From contig NZ_CP075170.1 in assembly GCF_024399315.1 (NCBI RefSeq), positions 2,418,001 through 2,482,000 of the forward strand: a stretch of DNA of 64,000 nt. The letters are read 5' to 3'. Shown one piece after another: positions 1 to 8,692 of this stretch (position 1 is the first letter of the stretch; every line of letters begins with the position of its first letter). Origin of the DNA: Chryseobacterium sp. MA9 (GTDB lineage: Bacteria > Bacteroidota > Bacteroidia > Flavobacteriales > Weeksellaceae). The notes beneath the pieces are model-generated. The model did no database searches, was not told the DNA's origin, and saw only the letters and a list, made by a program, of their open reading frames with translations. A program made the translations under genes and the position numbers.

Positions 1-341
1 TCCTGATGGAAAGTTACTGCTGTACCTAATGGAATTTCAGCCGATATTGCCTGCATTTGAATGGTTGTATTGATATCAATAACCCCTTTATTATAAACAT
101 ATACTTTATATTTTGGTTCACAATCAATTTCTTCATACCCAAACATCTCAGTATAATAAATTGAAAACCAAGCTGGTACCCCTGAAGAAATCTGATTGGG
201 ACCTGATGCTCCTTTATATCCTACCAATTTATAATTATTCATCTGCAGATATCTTAGAATCTCTTGTTGATACTTTGAGGTAAAATCAAAATTAATTGAG
301 AATATTGTAGTCCATAATTTTTGAATGAGTGTCTTTTCCAT
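1..341 (-). CDS. hypothetical protein, C-terminus outside window
   Basis: The frame is open on the minus strand from an ATG at 341 to the window edge, giving 113 codons without a stop. The visible protein starts MEKTLIQKLW and is soluble, with no signal peptide or membrane segment. Its second half (YKVYVYNKGVIDINTTIQ) looks like beta-strand-rich sequence. I do not recognise the family. It lies just downstream of the Tle1-like gene on the same strand, so the two could belong to one effector or accessory cluster, but a terminator-like hairpin at 531-562 separates them. Confidence 0.6.
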   Translation of the reverse strand, partial: MEKTLIQKLWTTIFSINFDFTSKYQQEILRYLQMNNYKLVGYKGASGPNQISSGVPAWFSIYYTEMFGYEEIDCEPKYKVYVYNKGVIDINTTIQMQAISAEIPLGTAVTFHQ

Positions 342-530
342 TGTTTTAATCTTTGGTGTTCTTACTCTTTTGATATTAGGCTTTTCAGAATACGCCTTTG
401 TTCACGTTATGATGTTGAAGTTTCGTGAAATGAACAATTCAAAATAACGAGAATTAAAATCCAAAAACTACAGTATATTATACTAAATTCAGGATTCAGT
501 AATTATACTCATTGATCGTAAACAGCTTAT

Positions 531-562
531 AAAAAAAAAGGAGACACCTGAGTGATGTCCCC
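531..562 (-). terminator. rho-independent terminator after the DUF2235 gene
   Basis: On the minus strand GGGGACA pairs with TGTCTCC (one G-U) around a 9-nt loop and is followed by a run of nine T. It sits about 33 bp past the stop codon of the hydrolase-like gene. Confidence 0.7.
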
Positions 563-594
563 TAACCTAAATTTAAAACTGAGAAGTGTTGGCA

Positions 595-1947
595 CTAATT
601 CTTAATTTCATTTAATGTAATAGCTGTCTGTGTTTTTAAAATGGAACGATCCCATATGTCATTATTAGGAACACTGGTTCCGTAAAGAAAATCTGCAACA
701 AAACTGTCTTCCGGCAGATGAAGATCAACGGAAAGCCTTGTCCGGCTGGTCTGGTCAACAGAAGTACTGCTGGAAACATTTAATCCGTTATTAATCAATT
801 CAATATTAATTTCCCGCTGGGATTTTTTCAGAAAGCTATTGCTATATAATCCGAAATTTGCTGAAATATGGGTATAATCCGCAAATTTCCAAAAATCATA
901 GATTGGTTTTTTACCCGCAGAAAGATCTTTTATATATTCTTTTATTTTGATATAAAAACGACTGAGAAAAGGATGCTTATTATAATCTGTTCCAAAATAT
1001 GCATCATTATCTGTACTGAAAATGGATACTTTAGCATTAGTTTCTTCCAGCATCAGTTTTCCATAAACTTTTGAAAGATCATTATATACCTTATCCCGGC
1101 ACACATATGCCTGTGAAAGACCATTGGCGGTCTCAATTTCGTATCCGGAAAGCAGAGCATCCCAGATTTTATTACCTTCAGCATTGGTTTTTTCATTCCT
1201 GATATCTGAAACATAGTGATGCAGATCATCAATATGAATGAAGTCTGTAGAAATATAAACAGACTGCGGCCCTTCAAGATATCCTCCTCCGATATCAGCA
1301 TGATCACCCGGCACAAAGATTTCTTTCCAAACAGAAGATGTATTTTCCAATTTTTGATCCTCCATTATTTTTGAGTTTTCAAAAAAACCGGTAAGCGGAA
1401 AGAAAAACCGACTCTCATTGACTGCACAGATATGCAAAGCACTCTCTACCTGGGCAGGAATATTCAGATTATAATTATTAAAAGGTTTGGATTCTACCGT
1501 ATCAAAAGCTCCTAAAAATCTTATTCTGAAATTTTCCGAAGAATAATGAGCTAAAAGCTGATTGCAGAAAGTTCTTGCCAACATTCCTCCTCTCCCGAAT
1601 CCATAGATATAAAAATGATATTCTTTTGTCTGATCATGAATAATCCGCTCTACAAAATCCCCTGCTTTCTGAAGTTTATCATCGGAAGAATATCCATTCC
1701 CATACGGTGGGTTTGCACATGTTGCCATAGCAAAATTATTATCTTCACTGCCCGTTACGGTTCCAATTCCTTCGATATATATTTTTTCATCTCCAATAAA
1801 TAAACTGTATAATTTATAGATATTGGTGAAGGTACCATAATAACTTTCATTGTTGTTCAGCGGTTTATCCGGTGAAAGAATATTGACCCCATTGTTTCCT
1901 GTACCGTCAAAGAAAATCCCGACAGAAATCACTCTACTATCATTCAT
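595..1947 (-). CDS. DUF2235/Tle1-like alpha/beta-hydrolase-fold protein, nucleophile serine missing
   Basis: This 450-residue protein fits the DUF2235 (T6SS Tle1-like phospholipase) family. Residues 12-19 read FFDGTGNN, residues 147-152 GAFDTV, and residues 213-222 PGDHADIGGG, which normally carries the catalytic Asp. The nucleophile elbow, usually GFSRG, reads GFGRG at 116-120, so the catalytic Ser is Gly118 (codon GGG). There is no signal peptide, as expected for a cytoplasmic or T6SS-loaded protein. Family membership is clear from these motifs; loss of lipase activity is inference. The protein may be an inactive homologue or have a non-catalytic role. No VgrG, PAAR or immunity gene is visible in the window. 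Confidence 0.75.
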   Translation of the reverse strand: MNDSRVISVGIFFDGTGNNGVNILSPDKPLNNNESYYGTFTNIYKLYSLFIGDEKIYIEGIGTVTGSEDNNFAMATCANPPYGNGYSSDDKLQKAGDFVERIIHDQTKEYHFYIYGFGRGGMLARTFCNQLLAHYSSENFRIRFLGAFDTVESKPFNNYNLNIPAQVESALHICAVNESRFFFPLTGFFENSKIMEDQKLENTSSVWKEIFVPGDHADIGGGYLEGPQSVYISTDFIHIDDLHHYVSDIRNEKTNAEGNKIWDALLSGYEIETANGLSQAYVCRDKVYNDLSKVYGKLMLEETNAKVSIFSTDNDAYFGTDYNKHPFLSRFYIKIKEYIKDLSAGKKPIYDFWKFADYTHISANFGLYSNSFLKKSQREINIELINNGLNVSSSTSVDQTSRTRLSVDLHLPEDSFVADFLYGTSVPNNDIWDRSILKTQTAITLNEIKN

Positions 1948-2097
1948 GTTTTTACTTTAATTTTTTATTACAGATCTTGTTTGTGTTTTTTTCAAATAAC
2001 ATCCCCAAAAGAGACATTCCAAAATAACAGAAGAAAAACAAGGTTAGGTAGAGTGAAAAGTACCAATTAAAAAATTCCGTATTTCTACGGAATCAGA

Positions 2098-2775
2098 TTA
2101 CATTTTTTCAAGAGAATAAATATTGTTTATAATAGCATAAATTACTATTCCCACAGTATTTTTGGCTCCTATCTTCTCCAAAATACGCTGTCTGTGGCTT
2201 TCTACGGTTCTTGGACTGATAAAGAGTTTTTCTCCTATTTCATTATTGGTAAACTCCTGACAGATCAGTTTTACCACATCTTTTTCTCTTTCAGACAACT
2301 CATCTTCTGTTTCAAAAAGAGAATTTTTCTTGGCAGAACCGTTCATATAGGTAAACAGCATCTGATGGTCTTCTGCAGTGAAGAAAACTCCATTTTTATC
2401 AACCATTGTGATGGCATCTATAAATGTTTTTTTATTTGAATTTTTGGGAAGAAATGCCGATACTCCCAGCTTGACCATGTATCCTAAGATAGAGGTTTTA
2501 TAATGGGATGAAAGGATAATGATTTTGAGTTCGGGATATTTTTCCTTCAGGATTTCTACCAGCTCAAAGCCGTTCATAGGTTTCATCTGAACATCTACAA
2601 GAGCAATATCAGGAAATTCATTTTCTGAAAGTTTTCCGAGGTCTTCTATAAAATCAGGGCCGTTATCTGCGGTAAGGCATACCGATATATTTTTTTCATT
2701 GGACAGCAACATTCTTACCCCTTCGAGGATCAGCTGTTCATCATCAATCAGTGCTAGTTTGATTTGGGAACTCAT
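2098..2775 (-). CDS. NarL/LuxR-type response regulator
   Basis: The protein has 225 residues. An N-terminal receiver domain carries the acidic pair (LIDDEQ) and a phospho-acceptor Asp in DIALVDVQM. The C-terminal LuxR-type HTH (LSEREKDVVKLICQEFTNNE, then SPRTVESHRQRILEKIGA) binds DNA. It is phosphorylated by the kinase encoded immediately upstream, whose 3' end overlaps its start by 32 bp, so the pair is translationally coupled. The target genes are unknown. An AT-rich gap separates its stop from the Tle1-like gene. Confidence 0.9.
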   Translation of the reverse strand: MSSQIKLALIDDEQLILEGVRMLLSNEKNISVCLTADNGPDFIEDLGKLSENEFPDIALVDVQMKPMNGFELVEILKEKYPELKIIILSSHYKTSILGYMVKLGVSAFLPKNSNKKTFIDAITMVDKNGVFFTAEDHQMLFTYMNGSAKKNSLFETEDELSEREKDVVKLICQEFTNNEIGEKLFISPRTVESHRQRILEKIGAKNTVGIVIYAIINNIYSLEKM

Positions 2776-3415
2776 GATATTTTGGAATTTTTATAATTAA
2801 ACGACTTCCTTTATTTGAAAAAGTTTTTTTCCATTTGTGTGTTGCATTCATTGATTTGATACGGGATTCTATATTTTTTATTCCCATTCCTTTTTTCACT
2901 TCTTCATATTCAAAACCCTGTCCGTTATCAGAAATAATAACAGCCATATTTTCAGGATAATCTTTAATATAGATCCAAAGATCTGTTGCATCTGAATGCT
3001 TGATCACATTGGTGGTAAATTCCTGAATAATCCGATACAGCTGCACTTCTACGAAAAGATCTTTCTTTTCATATCCCGGCATCACCTGCAGGGATATATT
3101 AATTTTATGGGAAAGGTTGGCTATTAATTCTTCAACGTATAAAACCATTCCTACCGATTCCAGATTTACAGGGTACAATGAATGAGAAATGCTTCTGGCA
3201 GCATCAATCAGGGAAGACATCTGGCCGTAGATATTTTTTTTAATCAGATCATCACCTTGGGTATCAAGGTTATTCAACCATAAAGAAAGAATATTGAGGC
3301 GGTTTCCGATGTCATCATGAATCATTACTGCAATTCTCTTCCTTTCTTCTTCCTGCGCTTTGATGTTTTCCAGCACTAATTTTTTCTGATGAAGAACTTC
3401 AGCCTCATGCTGCAC
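2744..3415 (-). CDS. HisKA_3-type sensor histidine kinase
   Basis: This is the sensor partner of the adjacent NarL-type regulator. The dimerisation and phosphotransfer motif ERKRIAVMIHDDIGNRL (His near residue 33) is typical of HisKA_3, and the HATPase_c domain shows an N-box-like region, SDNGQGFEYEEV and KGMGIKNI. From the ATG at 3415 the product is 223 residues and soluble. The same frame stays open upstream to about 3583 and encodes a convincing transmembrane helix (NINLLILIIVTITVIVSFIL), but that stretch has no ATG, GTG or TTG except a GTG at 3418. The true start may be a rare codon such as ATT at 3538. The coordinates given are the conservative version. Confidence 0.8.
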   Translation of the reverse strand: MQHEAEVLHQKKLVLENIKAQEEERKRIAVMIHDDIGNRLNILSLWLNNLDTQGDDLIKKNIYGQMSSLIDAARSISHSLYPVNLESVGMVLYVEELIANLSHKINISLQVMPGYEKKDLFVEVQLYRIIQEFTTNVIKHSDATDLWIYIKDYPENMAVIISDNGQGFEYEEVKKGMGIKNIESRIKSMNATHKWKKTFSNKGSRLIIKIPKYHEFPNQTSTD

Positions 3416-3525
3416 GTTTTTCTCTTTAATAATTCTGGTTATAAAAGCTCTGTAGGCAAGCAGAATAAAGGATACTATAACTGTTATGGTAACAATTATA
3501 AGGATCAGCAGATTGATATTTAAAG

Positions 3526-4149
3526 TTACTTCTTTAATCTGATAAAAGTATATAAAAATGAGCAGTACAAAATACTCGAAAGAATATTATTGGCACTGAG
3601 AATAATATAATAATCATTTTCCGACAGGTTTGCAATCTGATGCTGGATGATAAAAATAAATACCGAAACGGAATAGTAGAAAAAAATACTGGCATCTACC
3701 AGAATAAAACGATTCTGTGCAGAGGTATTTTTAATCTCACGGAGCAGGGTAAAACCGGAAAGGCAGATAATAACAATATTGGAAACTACTTTTGCAATAT
3801 CTGCATTAGACGGATAATCAAACCCATATTTCGAAATCATAAAACCTCCCGCCAGCAAGCCTGTAAGCCCTAGAGTATATTTCGGCCAATCCAGTTTTTT
3901 GATAAATAAACCAGTCAGCAAAAAAAATTCTCCTGCGATGTAAAAGGGATAAAGAAATGACGTATCATTAAGTCTGAAGATATATGGCAACGTAAGATTC
4001 AGCAGTTCAATAAAAAAAAGAAAAGCAATACAATGAAAATACGGCTTTTCTTTTTGGTTTAATATGCGGTATTTTACTGCTCCCAGCAGTATAACAGATA
4101 GAAGCAGTGCATAATTCAGGAATAAAATTGCCTTATAAAGTCCAGCCAT
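3526..4149 (-). CDS. multi-pass membrane protein, unknown function
   Basis: This 207-residue protein is almost entirely hydrophobic. It has about six or seven predicted helices, including segments near residues 6-24, 38-56, 68-84, 92-106, 117-135, 150-168 and 180-203. It has no signal peptidase motif and no motif I recognise. It precedes the histidine kinase, whose open frame overlaps its 3' end, so the three minus-strand genes form one operon. A sensory role, feeding the kinase, is a reasonable inference but nothing in the sequence proves it. Confidence 0.7.
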   Translation of the reverse strand: MAGLYKAILFLNYALLLSVILLGAVKYRILNQKEKPYFHCIAFLFFIELLNLTLPYIFRLNDTSFLYPFYIAGEFFLLTGLFIKKLDWPKYTLGLTGLLAGGFMISKYGFDYPSNADIAKVVSNIVIICLSGFTLLREIKNTSAQNRFILVDASIFFYYSVSVFIFIIQHQIANLSENDYYIILSANNILSSILYCSFLYTFIRLKK

Positions 4150-4165
4150 TCCTCAGTTTATCATT

Positions 4166-4951
4166 TTAAAATTCACTTCCAACATCTACATCCGGAATAC
4201 GGCAGATAGGAGGACACGGTTTTGCCCAGTCATATGTATTGGAAATGGTATCTGCTCCCAGTTCAGCATTTCTAAGATTTTCACGGAAAGAGATAAAAAT
4301 AAGAGTTACCAGCATCTTTCCATAGATATCATTGTATTTAAGGCCAAAAGAACAAGTAATGCCTGCTAAACCATCATCTGTAAGGCAAAGATCTGCTGTA
4401 GGAACATAGAATTTTCTGAAAATTCCAATACCCTCATTTTCTCTGCATTCTTTATAAAACCACTCCATACCTTCATTTCTCCAACGCTCTATAGCTGATA
4501 CAGCTATATCCTGCTCAAGAATCGGTGCATTGGAAACAGGGAATCCCATATTAGAATTCTTCTCCGTGCTCTCGAGGTTTTTAGAAAGGACAGCATTTCT
4601 AACAACAGTGTATTCCTGAATCTCCTGTAGTCTCAAGTCTCTGTCAAGTTCGGTAAGGAAGCTGTACGGATATTCTTTGACGTCTATTTTTACCCCTTCA
4701 TTATTCATAGGATAAAAAATAAGAATCAGACGATCTCTATAAACTCCTACTGCTGCACAAAAGTCTTTATAGTCCTTGAACCCCTTCATCCACTCAAGGT
4801 GCTCACTGGAAATATTAAAAACATAGTTGGTAGGAATCAGCTTTTGAATTTTAGAAAAGTCAGAGAAGTGCGCTTTCCATTCGTTTGACGCTGCTCTGCA
4901 TTCTTCTACAGGCAGCATATAGTCTACAATGTTTAATGTTGACATAAGCAT
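4166..4951 (-). CDS. hypothetical soluble protein
   Basis: The protein is about 261 residues from the ATG at 4951; another ATG lies at 4945 (MSTLNIVDYM). An in-frame ATG at 4996 would add a hydrophobic stretch that is really the A/T-rich promoter region, so I prefer the later starts, which follow GAACTAAAAACT. No known motif is visible. It contains several Cys residues, including a C-terminal CPPICRIP segment. It lies 16 bp upstream of the membrane-protein gene and may be part of the same transcript. Confidence 0.6.
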   Translation of the reverse strand: MLMSTLNIVDYMLPVEECRAASNEWKAHFSDFSKIQKLIPTNYVFNISSEHLEWMKGFKDYKDFCAAVGVYRDRLILIFYPMNNEGVKIDVKEYPYSFLTELDRDLRLQEIQEYTVVRNAVLSKNLESTEKNSNMGFPVSNAPILEQDIAVSAIERWRNEGMEWFYKECRENEGIGIFRKFYVPTADLCLTDDGLAGITCSFGLKYNDIYGKMLVTLIFISFRENLRNAELGADTISNTYDWAKPCPPICRIPDVDVGSEF

Positions 4952-5008
4952 AGTTTTTAGTTCTATAAAAATATATAAACTAAACATGCTATGCAAGTAA
5001 GATTTTAA

Positions 5009-5629
5009 TTAATAATTTTTCACTGTAATATGATAACAGCTCTGTTGTCTTTCTTTAATGTAATATATTCTACCGGCATTCTGATAATGCTTTAAAACTT
5101 TCTCCAGAGCTATTTCCATTTTCGGATTGTACTTCAAAACGTTGTTGAATCTTACGTAAGAAATGTCAAAAGAGTTACCATAATTGTGAGAACTAATCCC
5201 TAGTGAGGCGTTAGAATTTACTCTTCTCAGCCTGCACTGGTCTTCAAGAGTTCTGGTAATAGATGAAACGGTAAAGGTACCGCCTTTTGTATCTTTACTG
5301 AACTTTGAACCTATTTTCTCAAGGGTAGTTTTGGCCTTGGATACCATATAAGCCCTGCTGTAATCAAGTCTCTGAACCTGATATCCTTTACCGGATTTTT
5401 TTATTTTATGGAATTTACCTTTATTGATATATTTTTGAACAGTTTTGGAATCTTTCAGCAGCTGTATTCCAAAACTCTTTGAGGCATCAAGATGGGATTT
5501 GTAAAGCGGTGTAGGTTCAACCTTCAATACAGTAGTAAGATCATAGCAGGGAAAAGCCTTTTTTGCTGCCTGCGAATAATGTAAACTATAAATAAAGGGT
5601 ACAAAGACCACACAAAAAAACTTTCTCAT
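5009..5629 (-). CDS. DUF5715 family protein, VanY/M15 peptidase-like
   Basis: The protein has 206 residues with an N-terminal signal-like segment (FFCVVFVPFIYSLHYSQA), so it should be exported. The core SSHNYGNSFDIS matches the SxHxxGxxxD zinc motif of M15 D-Ala-D-Ala carboxypeptidases, and a late His in CYHIT could supply the third ligand. The preceding TRTLEDQCRLRR also fits the M15 fold. The likely role is in peptidoglycan or peptide hydrolysis in the periplasm. Family placement is by motif; the substrate is unknown. Confidence 0.65.
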   Translation of the reverse strand: MRKFFCVVFVPFIYSLHYSQAAKKAFPCYDLTTVLKVEPTPLYKSHLDASKSFGIQLLKDSKTVQKYINKGKFHKIKKSGKGYQVQRLDYSRAYMVSKAKTTLEKIGSKFSKDTKGGTFTVSSITRTLEDQCRLRRVNSNASLGISSHNYGNSFDISYVRFNNVLKYNPKMEIALEKVLKHYQNAGRIYYIKERQQSCYHITVKNY

Positions 5630-5815
5630 TCACCATCCTTTTAAATTACAAATGAAAGATAAAACATTTATGTTATATCTTTCAAAACCGACTATAATAC
5701 TCTATAAATAAATCCCAAACAAACTTTACACCAAATTATCAATTTTATAATTTTTTGTTCACTCTTTTTTGAGTTTTTTTTTCAGTTTTAACTTTTTACT
5801 TTAAGATTTAAATTT

Positions 5816-5823
5816 TACATTTG
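5816..5823 (+). promoter_or_regulatory. -7 element of the aqpZ promoter
   Basis: TACATTTG matches the Bacteroidota sigma-ABfr -7 consensus TAnnTTTG, 22 bp upstream of the aquaporin ATG. No good -33 TTG is visible at the usual spacing. Confidence 0.55.
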
Positions 5824-5845
5824 AGATACATAAATAATAAACAAC

Positions 5846-6565
5846 ATGATAAAAAAACTTTTCGCTGAATTTTTCGGCACATTTTGGCTTGTTTTCGGAG
5901 GGTGTGGAAGCGCTGTTTTCGCAGCTGGCGTTCCCGACATTGGCATCGGACTTTTAGGAGTTGCTTTGGCATTTGGTCTTACTGTTCTTACGATGGCTTA
6001 CGCTGTAGGCCATATTTCAGGAGGGCACTTTAATCCGGCAGTTTCTTTTGGACTTTTAGCAGGGGGAAGATTTCCTGCCAAAGACCTTATTCCTTACATC
6101 GTAGCCCAGTGTCTGGGAGCCATTGTAGCAGCAGGATGTCTGTATACAATTCTAAACGGTGCGGGAGCAGTAGAGTTCTCAAAACCCGGAGATTTTGCCA
6201 CGAACTTTTACGGAGAGGCCGTTTACAACGGAAAAGCTTTCAGCATGGGAGCCGCGTTTCTGGCTGAGTTTTTATTAACTGCCTTTTTCCTTATTGTAAT
6301 CATGGGAGCTACAGATAAATGGGCCAACGGTAAATTTGCCGGTCTTGCTATCGGTCTTGCTCTTACTTTGATTCACCTGATTTCTATTCCTATTACAAAT
6401 ACTTCAGTAAACCCTGCAAGATCACTTTCACAGGCTGTCTTTATGGGAGGAATTGCCATGTCACAGCTTTGGCTGTTCTGGGTAGCTCCTATTTTAGGAG
6501 GAGTTGTAGGAGGTTTGATCTACAAGTTCTTACTTCAGAGAGATACTGCCGAAGTTGCAGATTAA
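5846..6565 (+). CDS. aqpZ: aquaporin Z
   Basis: This is a water channel of the inner membrane, 239 residues, with six transmembrane helices and two half-helices. The two NPA boxes are at residues 63-65 (GGHFNPAVS) and 189-191 (SVNPARS). His177 and Arg192 match the narrow aromatic/Arg filter of water-selective aquaporins, which argues against a glycerol facilitator. The length equals the family norm. The gene is monocistronic, with a TAnnTTTG promoter element before it and a rho-independent terminator just after it. Confidence 0.93.
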   Translation: MIKKLFAEFFGTFWLVFGGCGSAVFAAGVPDIGIGLLGVALAFGLTVLTMAYAVGHISGGHFNPAVSFGLLAGGRFPAKDLIPYIVAQCLGAIVAAGCLYTILNGAGAVEFSKPGDFATNFYGEAVYNGKAFSMGAAFLAEFLLTAFFLIVIMGATDKWANGKFAGLAIGLALTLIHLISIPITNTSVNPARSLSQAVFMGGIAMSQLWLFWVAPILGGVVGGLIYKFLLQRDTAEVAD

Positions 6566-6589
6566 TTTTTAAAATAACATTCAATGATA

Positions 6590-6617
6590 AAATCCTGTCA
6601 GGCGGCAGGATTTTTTT
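6590..6617 (+). terminator. aqpZ terminator
   Basis: AAATCCTG and CAGGATTT form an 8-bp stem around TCAGGCGG, followed by a T-run. Confidence 0.8.
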
Positions 6618-6856
6618 ATTTTCTGATTTTGAAATAAATTATTTTTTAATTTTTTAGAAACGCAAAGGTTTTATGAAGGAGTTTTTTTATTCAGGGGGAG
6701 CAAAGTGATAACGACTGCGTCGTTGATTGAGCTCTATACTGCTGCTTGGTAAGAATCAATTTTATTGAATCCTTCTCTGCTTTCTCAAAATCTGAATATA
6801 GGAAACAGAGCTTTGCCTTAAAAATATATTATTCTATTTACCAGATTCTTCTGGTT

Positions 6857-7402
6857 TTATTTCAGTTTTTTGATATCAAAAGGGTTCTTGAATATAAGTT
6901 CTTCATGTTTTCCTTTGATCTCCATTTTACGTTGAAGCAGATTGAGCGCCATTTTTCTTATAAAAAGGTCTTTGTCATTCAGCTTCCAGTAAGAATCTTC
7001 GTGAAGTTTTTTGGGTGGACGGATCAGATAAAATTCGGTTTTCCAGGTGTCTGCATTATGGTAAAACTCAATGATTCCGCAATGTTCGGGGATAAGGGCA
7101 GGATCTACCATTCCCATCGGAAGCAAAAAGCTAAAAGAATTACACATATAATCACCGCAGGAAATTTTATCGTGCTTCAGAAATTTTTCGCCGGTATCTT
7201 TATTGAGATATGATTTTTTGAAATCATTTTTAAAATCACTTTTCGAAAACTTAATCTCGATTTCATGACTTCCCCCTTCTGAATCTATGATCAGAATATC
7301 TGCTTCCCAATCGGCCTGAAAATAATTGGTCAGTACAATTTCTTTTTCAAAATCGCAATGGGAATGGATATAGGCATGTATAAGTTCTTCTATTTTGAGC
7401 AT
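6857..7402 (-). CDS. PD-(D/E)XK-nuclease-like protein, unknown function
   Basis: This 181-residue soluble protein has an N-terminal half resembling a PD-(D/E)XK nuclease core. There is an acidic residue in WEADILIID (about 32-40), followed by HEIEIKFSKSDF, which gives the E-x-K half of the motif near residues 47-51. The rest (CGDYMCNSFSFLLP, and RKMALNLLQRKM near the C-terminus) is not diagnostic. Such folds occur in DNA repair, restriction and phage enzymes. It is a single gene with no modification or phage neighbours. The fold call is an inference from motif spacing. Confidence 0.55.
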   Translation of the reverse strand: MLKIEELIHAYIHSHCDFEKEIVLTNYFQADWEADILIIDSEGGSHEIEIKFSKSDFKNDFKKSYLNKDTGEKFLKHDKISCGDYMCNSFSFLLPMGMVDPALIPEHCGIIEFYHNADTWKTEFYLIRPPKKLHEDSYWKLNDKDLFIRKMALNLLQRKMEIKGKHEELIFKNPFDIKKLK

Positions 7403-7505
7403 GAATATAATTGTACAATGTATTTATGATAATACCGGCATACAAATACAAAATTGATAAGCGTAATAAATTGGCTATTCACAATTGTCTTTTACGTTAA
7501 GTCTT

Positions 7506-8498
7506 TTAGCTTACTAACAGACTGCATCCTCTGATATCAGAATGATCTATTCTTCCCAATACCTGAAATTTATCCCCTACAATTTTACCTAAATCCTGTG
7601 TCGCAATAAAAGAACAGGAATGAGTATTGGCCAGATCGATGATATTAATAGCTCCGGTTCTTCCTTCTTTTTCATAGGCCAGAGGATCTTCTGCATTCCG
7701 AACCATAATTCTCATCCAGTTCGGGCATTTATATTCATTATTTCCAAGGGAGTACGCCTGTGAAAGCAACTCTGTCATGGAGTATTCTGAGTAGATCTTA
7801 TCTGTCTTAAGGCCGTCCTGTAAGATTTTCAGCAATTCATCTTTGGTCATTTCTTCTTTTCTGCCTTTCATTCCTCCGGTTTCAATCACTACTAAATTTT
7901 CAAGAAAATCCAGAGATTCTCCGCTTCTTTCAGAATGACAGTAATCCAGAAAATCAAGAAGAGCAAAGGAAACCCCGAAAAGAATGACTTTTTTATCCTG
8001 AAGTTTATTCAATAACCCAAAAAGATCAGAATGGTTATAAAGGAAATATCCGTTTTCCGGTTTGGCAGATTTCTTCATCAGATAATCTACCATATAAATT
8101 AATGATGAATTCTGTTTTTCCAGATAACTTGGAAGTAAGCCCAGAAAAATAAAATCTTCCGGCTTACCAATAAACTGTTCAAAACTTTTATAAATACTTT
8201 CTTCATAAAGTTCCGGATCTGCAATGAAATGTTTTGACAGATTCATCTGTGTTGTTCCTGAACTCTGAAAAAACAGATCGGTTCTTATATTTTTATCCAG
8301 AATCTGATGGTTTTTGAACATCTCAATAGGTAAAAACGGAATCTTCACCAAACTATCTACCTCATCAGGATTAACATTCAGAAAGTCGATGAACTTCCTG
8401 TATATTTCAACATTTTCATATTGATAACGGAATGTTTTCAATGATGCATTCAGGAAATCCTGTTCAGTCTGTATATTGAATATATTTTTTAATTCCAT
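7506..8498 (-). CDS. LuxE/PaaK-like acyl-protein synthetase
   Basis: The 330-residue protein resembles the LuxE acyl-protein synthetase family within the adenylate-forming enzymes. It has FQSSGTTQ (AMP-binding S/T-rich loop, near residue 78), IETGGMKGRKEEMTKDEL and YSMTELLSQAYS (adenine-binding region), and a late aspartate-rich segment ending in IDHSDIRGCS. It would activate a fatty or other carboxylic acid and transfer it to a thiol or alcohol. No LuxC or LuxD partner is nearby, so its acceptor is unknown. In flavobacteria such genes often stand alone. Confidence 0.75.
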   Translation of the reverse strand: MELKNIFNIQTEQDFLNASLKTFRYQYENVEIYRKFIDFLNVNPDEVDSLVKIPFLPIEMFKNHQILDKNIRTDLFFQSSGTTQMNLSKHFIADPELYEESIYKSFEQFIGKPEDFIFLGLLPSYLEKQNSSLIYMVDYLMKKSAKPENGYFLYNHSDLFGLLNKLQDKKVILFGVSFALLDFLDYCHSERSGESLDFLENLVVIETGGMKGRKEEMTKDELLKILQDGLKTDKIYSEYSMTELLSQAYSLGNNEYKCPNWMRIMVRNAEDPLAYEKEGRTGAINIIDLANTHSCSFIATQDLGKIVGDKFQVLGRIDHSDIRGCSLLVS

Positions 8499-8597
8499 AA
8501 CTTTTTAAACACCTTACCACTTCTGTATAAAGCAATTATAAAAATAAAATATTGACATTTAATATTTTTTTAATCTACTAATTCTATTTTTGGTAAG

Positions 8598-8690
8598 CTT
8601 CTTGCACATACCTGAACGGAATATGGATTAAAAACAAGAGTGGGTTTCAACCCGTTCGAAAGTTACCTCTTTTTAGGGGTAATTTTTTTG
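8598..8690 (+). ncRNA. candidate small structured RNA
   Basis: An intergenic transcript of about 90 nt is predicted on the plus strand. A -7 element TATTTTTG lies at 8585-8592, and a rho-independent terminator at 8663-8689 (TTACCTC/GGGGTAA stem, then seven T). Between them GAACGG (8614-8619) can pair with CCGTTC (8652-8657), with an alternative GGGT/ACCC hairpin inside. There is no start codon with a meaningful frame, and the downstream gene is on the other strand, so this is not a leader. The family is not recognised. Confidence 0.5.
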
Positions 8691-8692
8691 CT

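Noticed and set aside
6746-7213. 155-codon plus-strand ORF
   Set aside because: It is a shadow of the minus-strand nuclease-like gene at 6857-7402, whose protein has much better composition.
8598-8690. Reading the small RNA as SRP RNA or tmRNA
   Set aside because: The SRP core (GGAAG/AGCAG loops) and the tmRNA tRNA-like end are absent.
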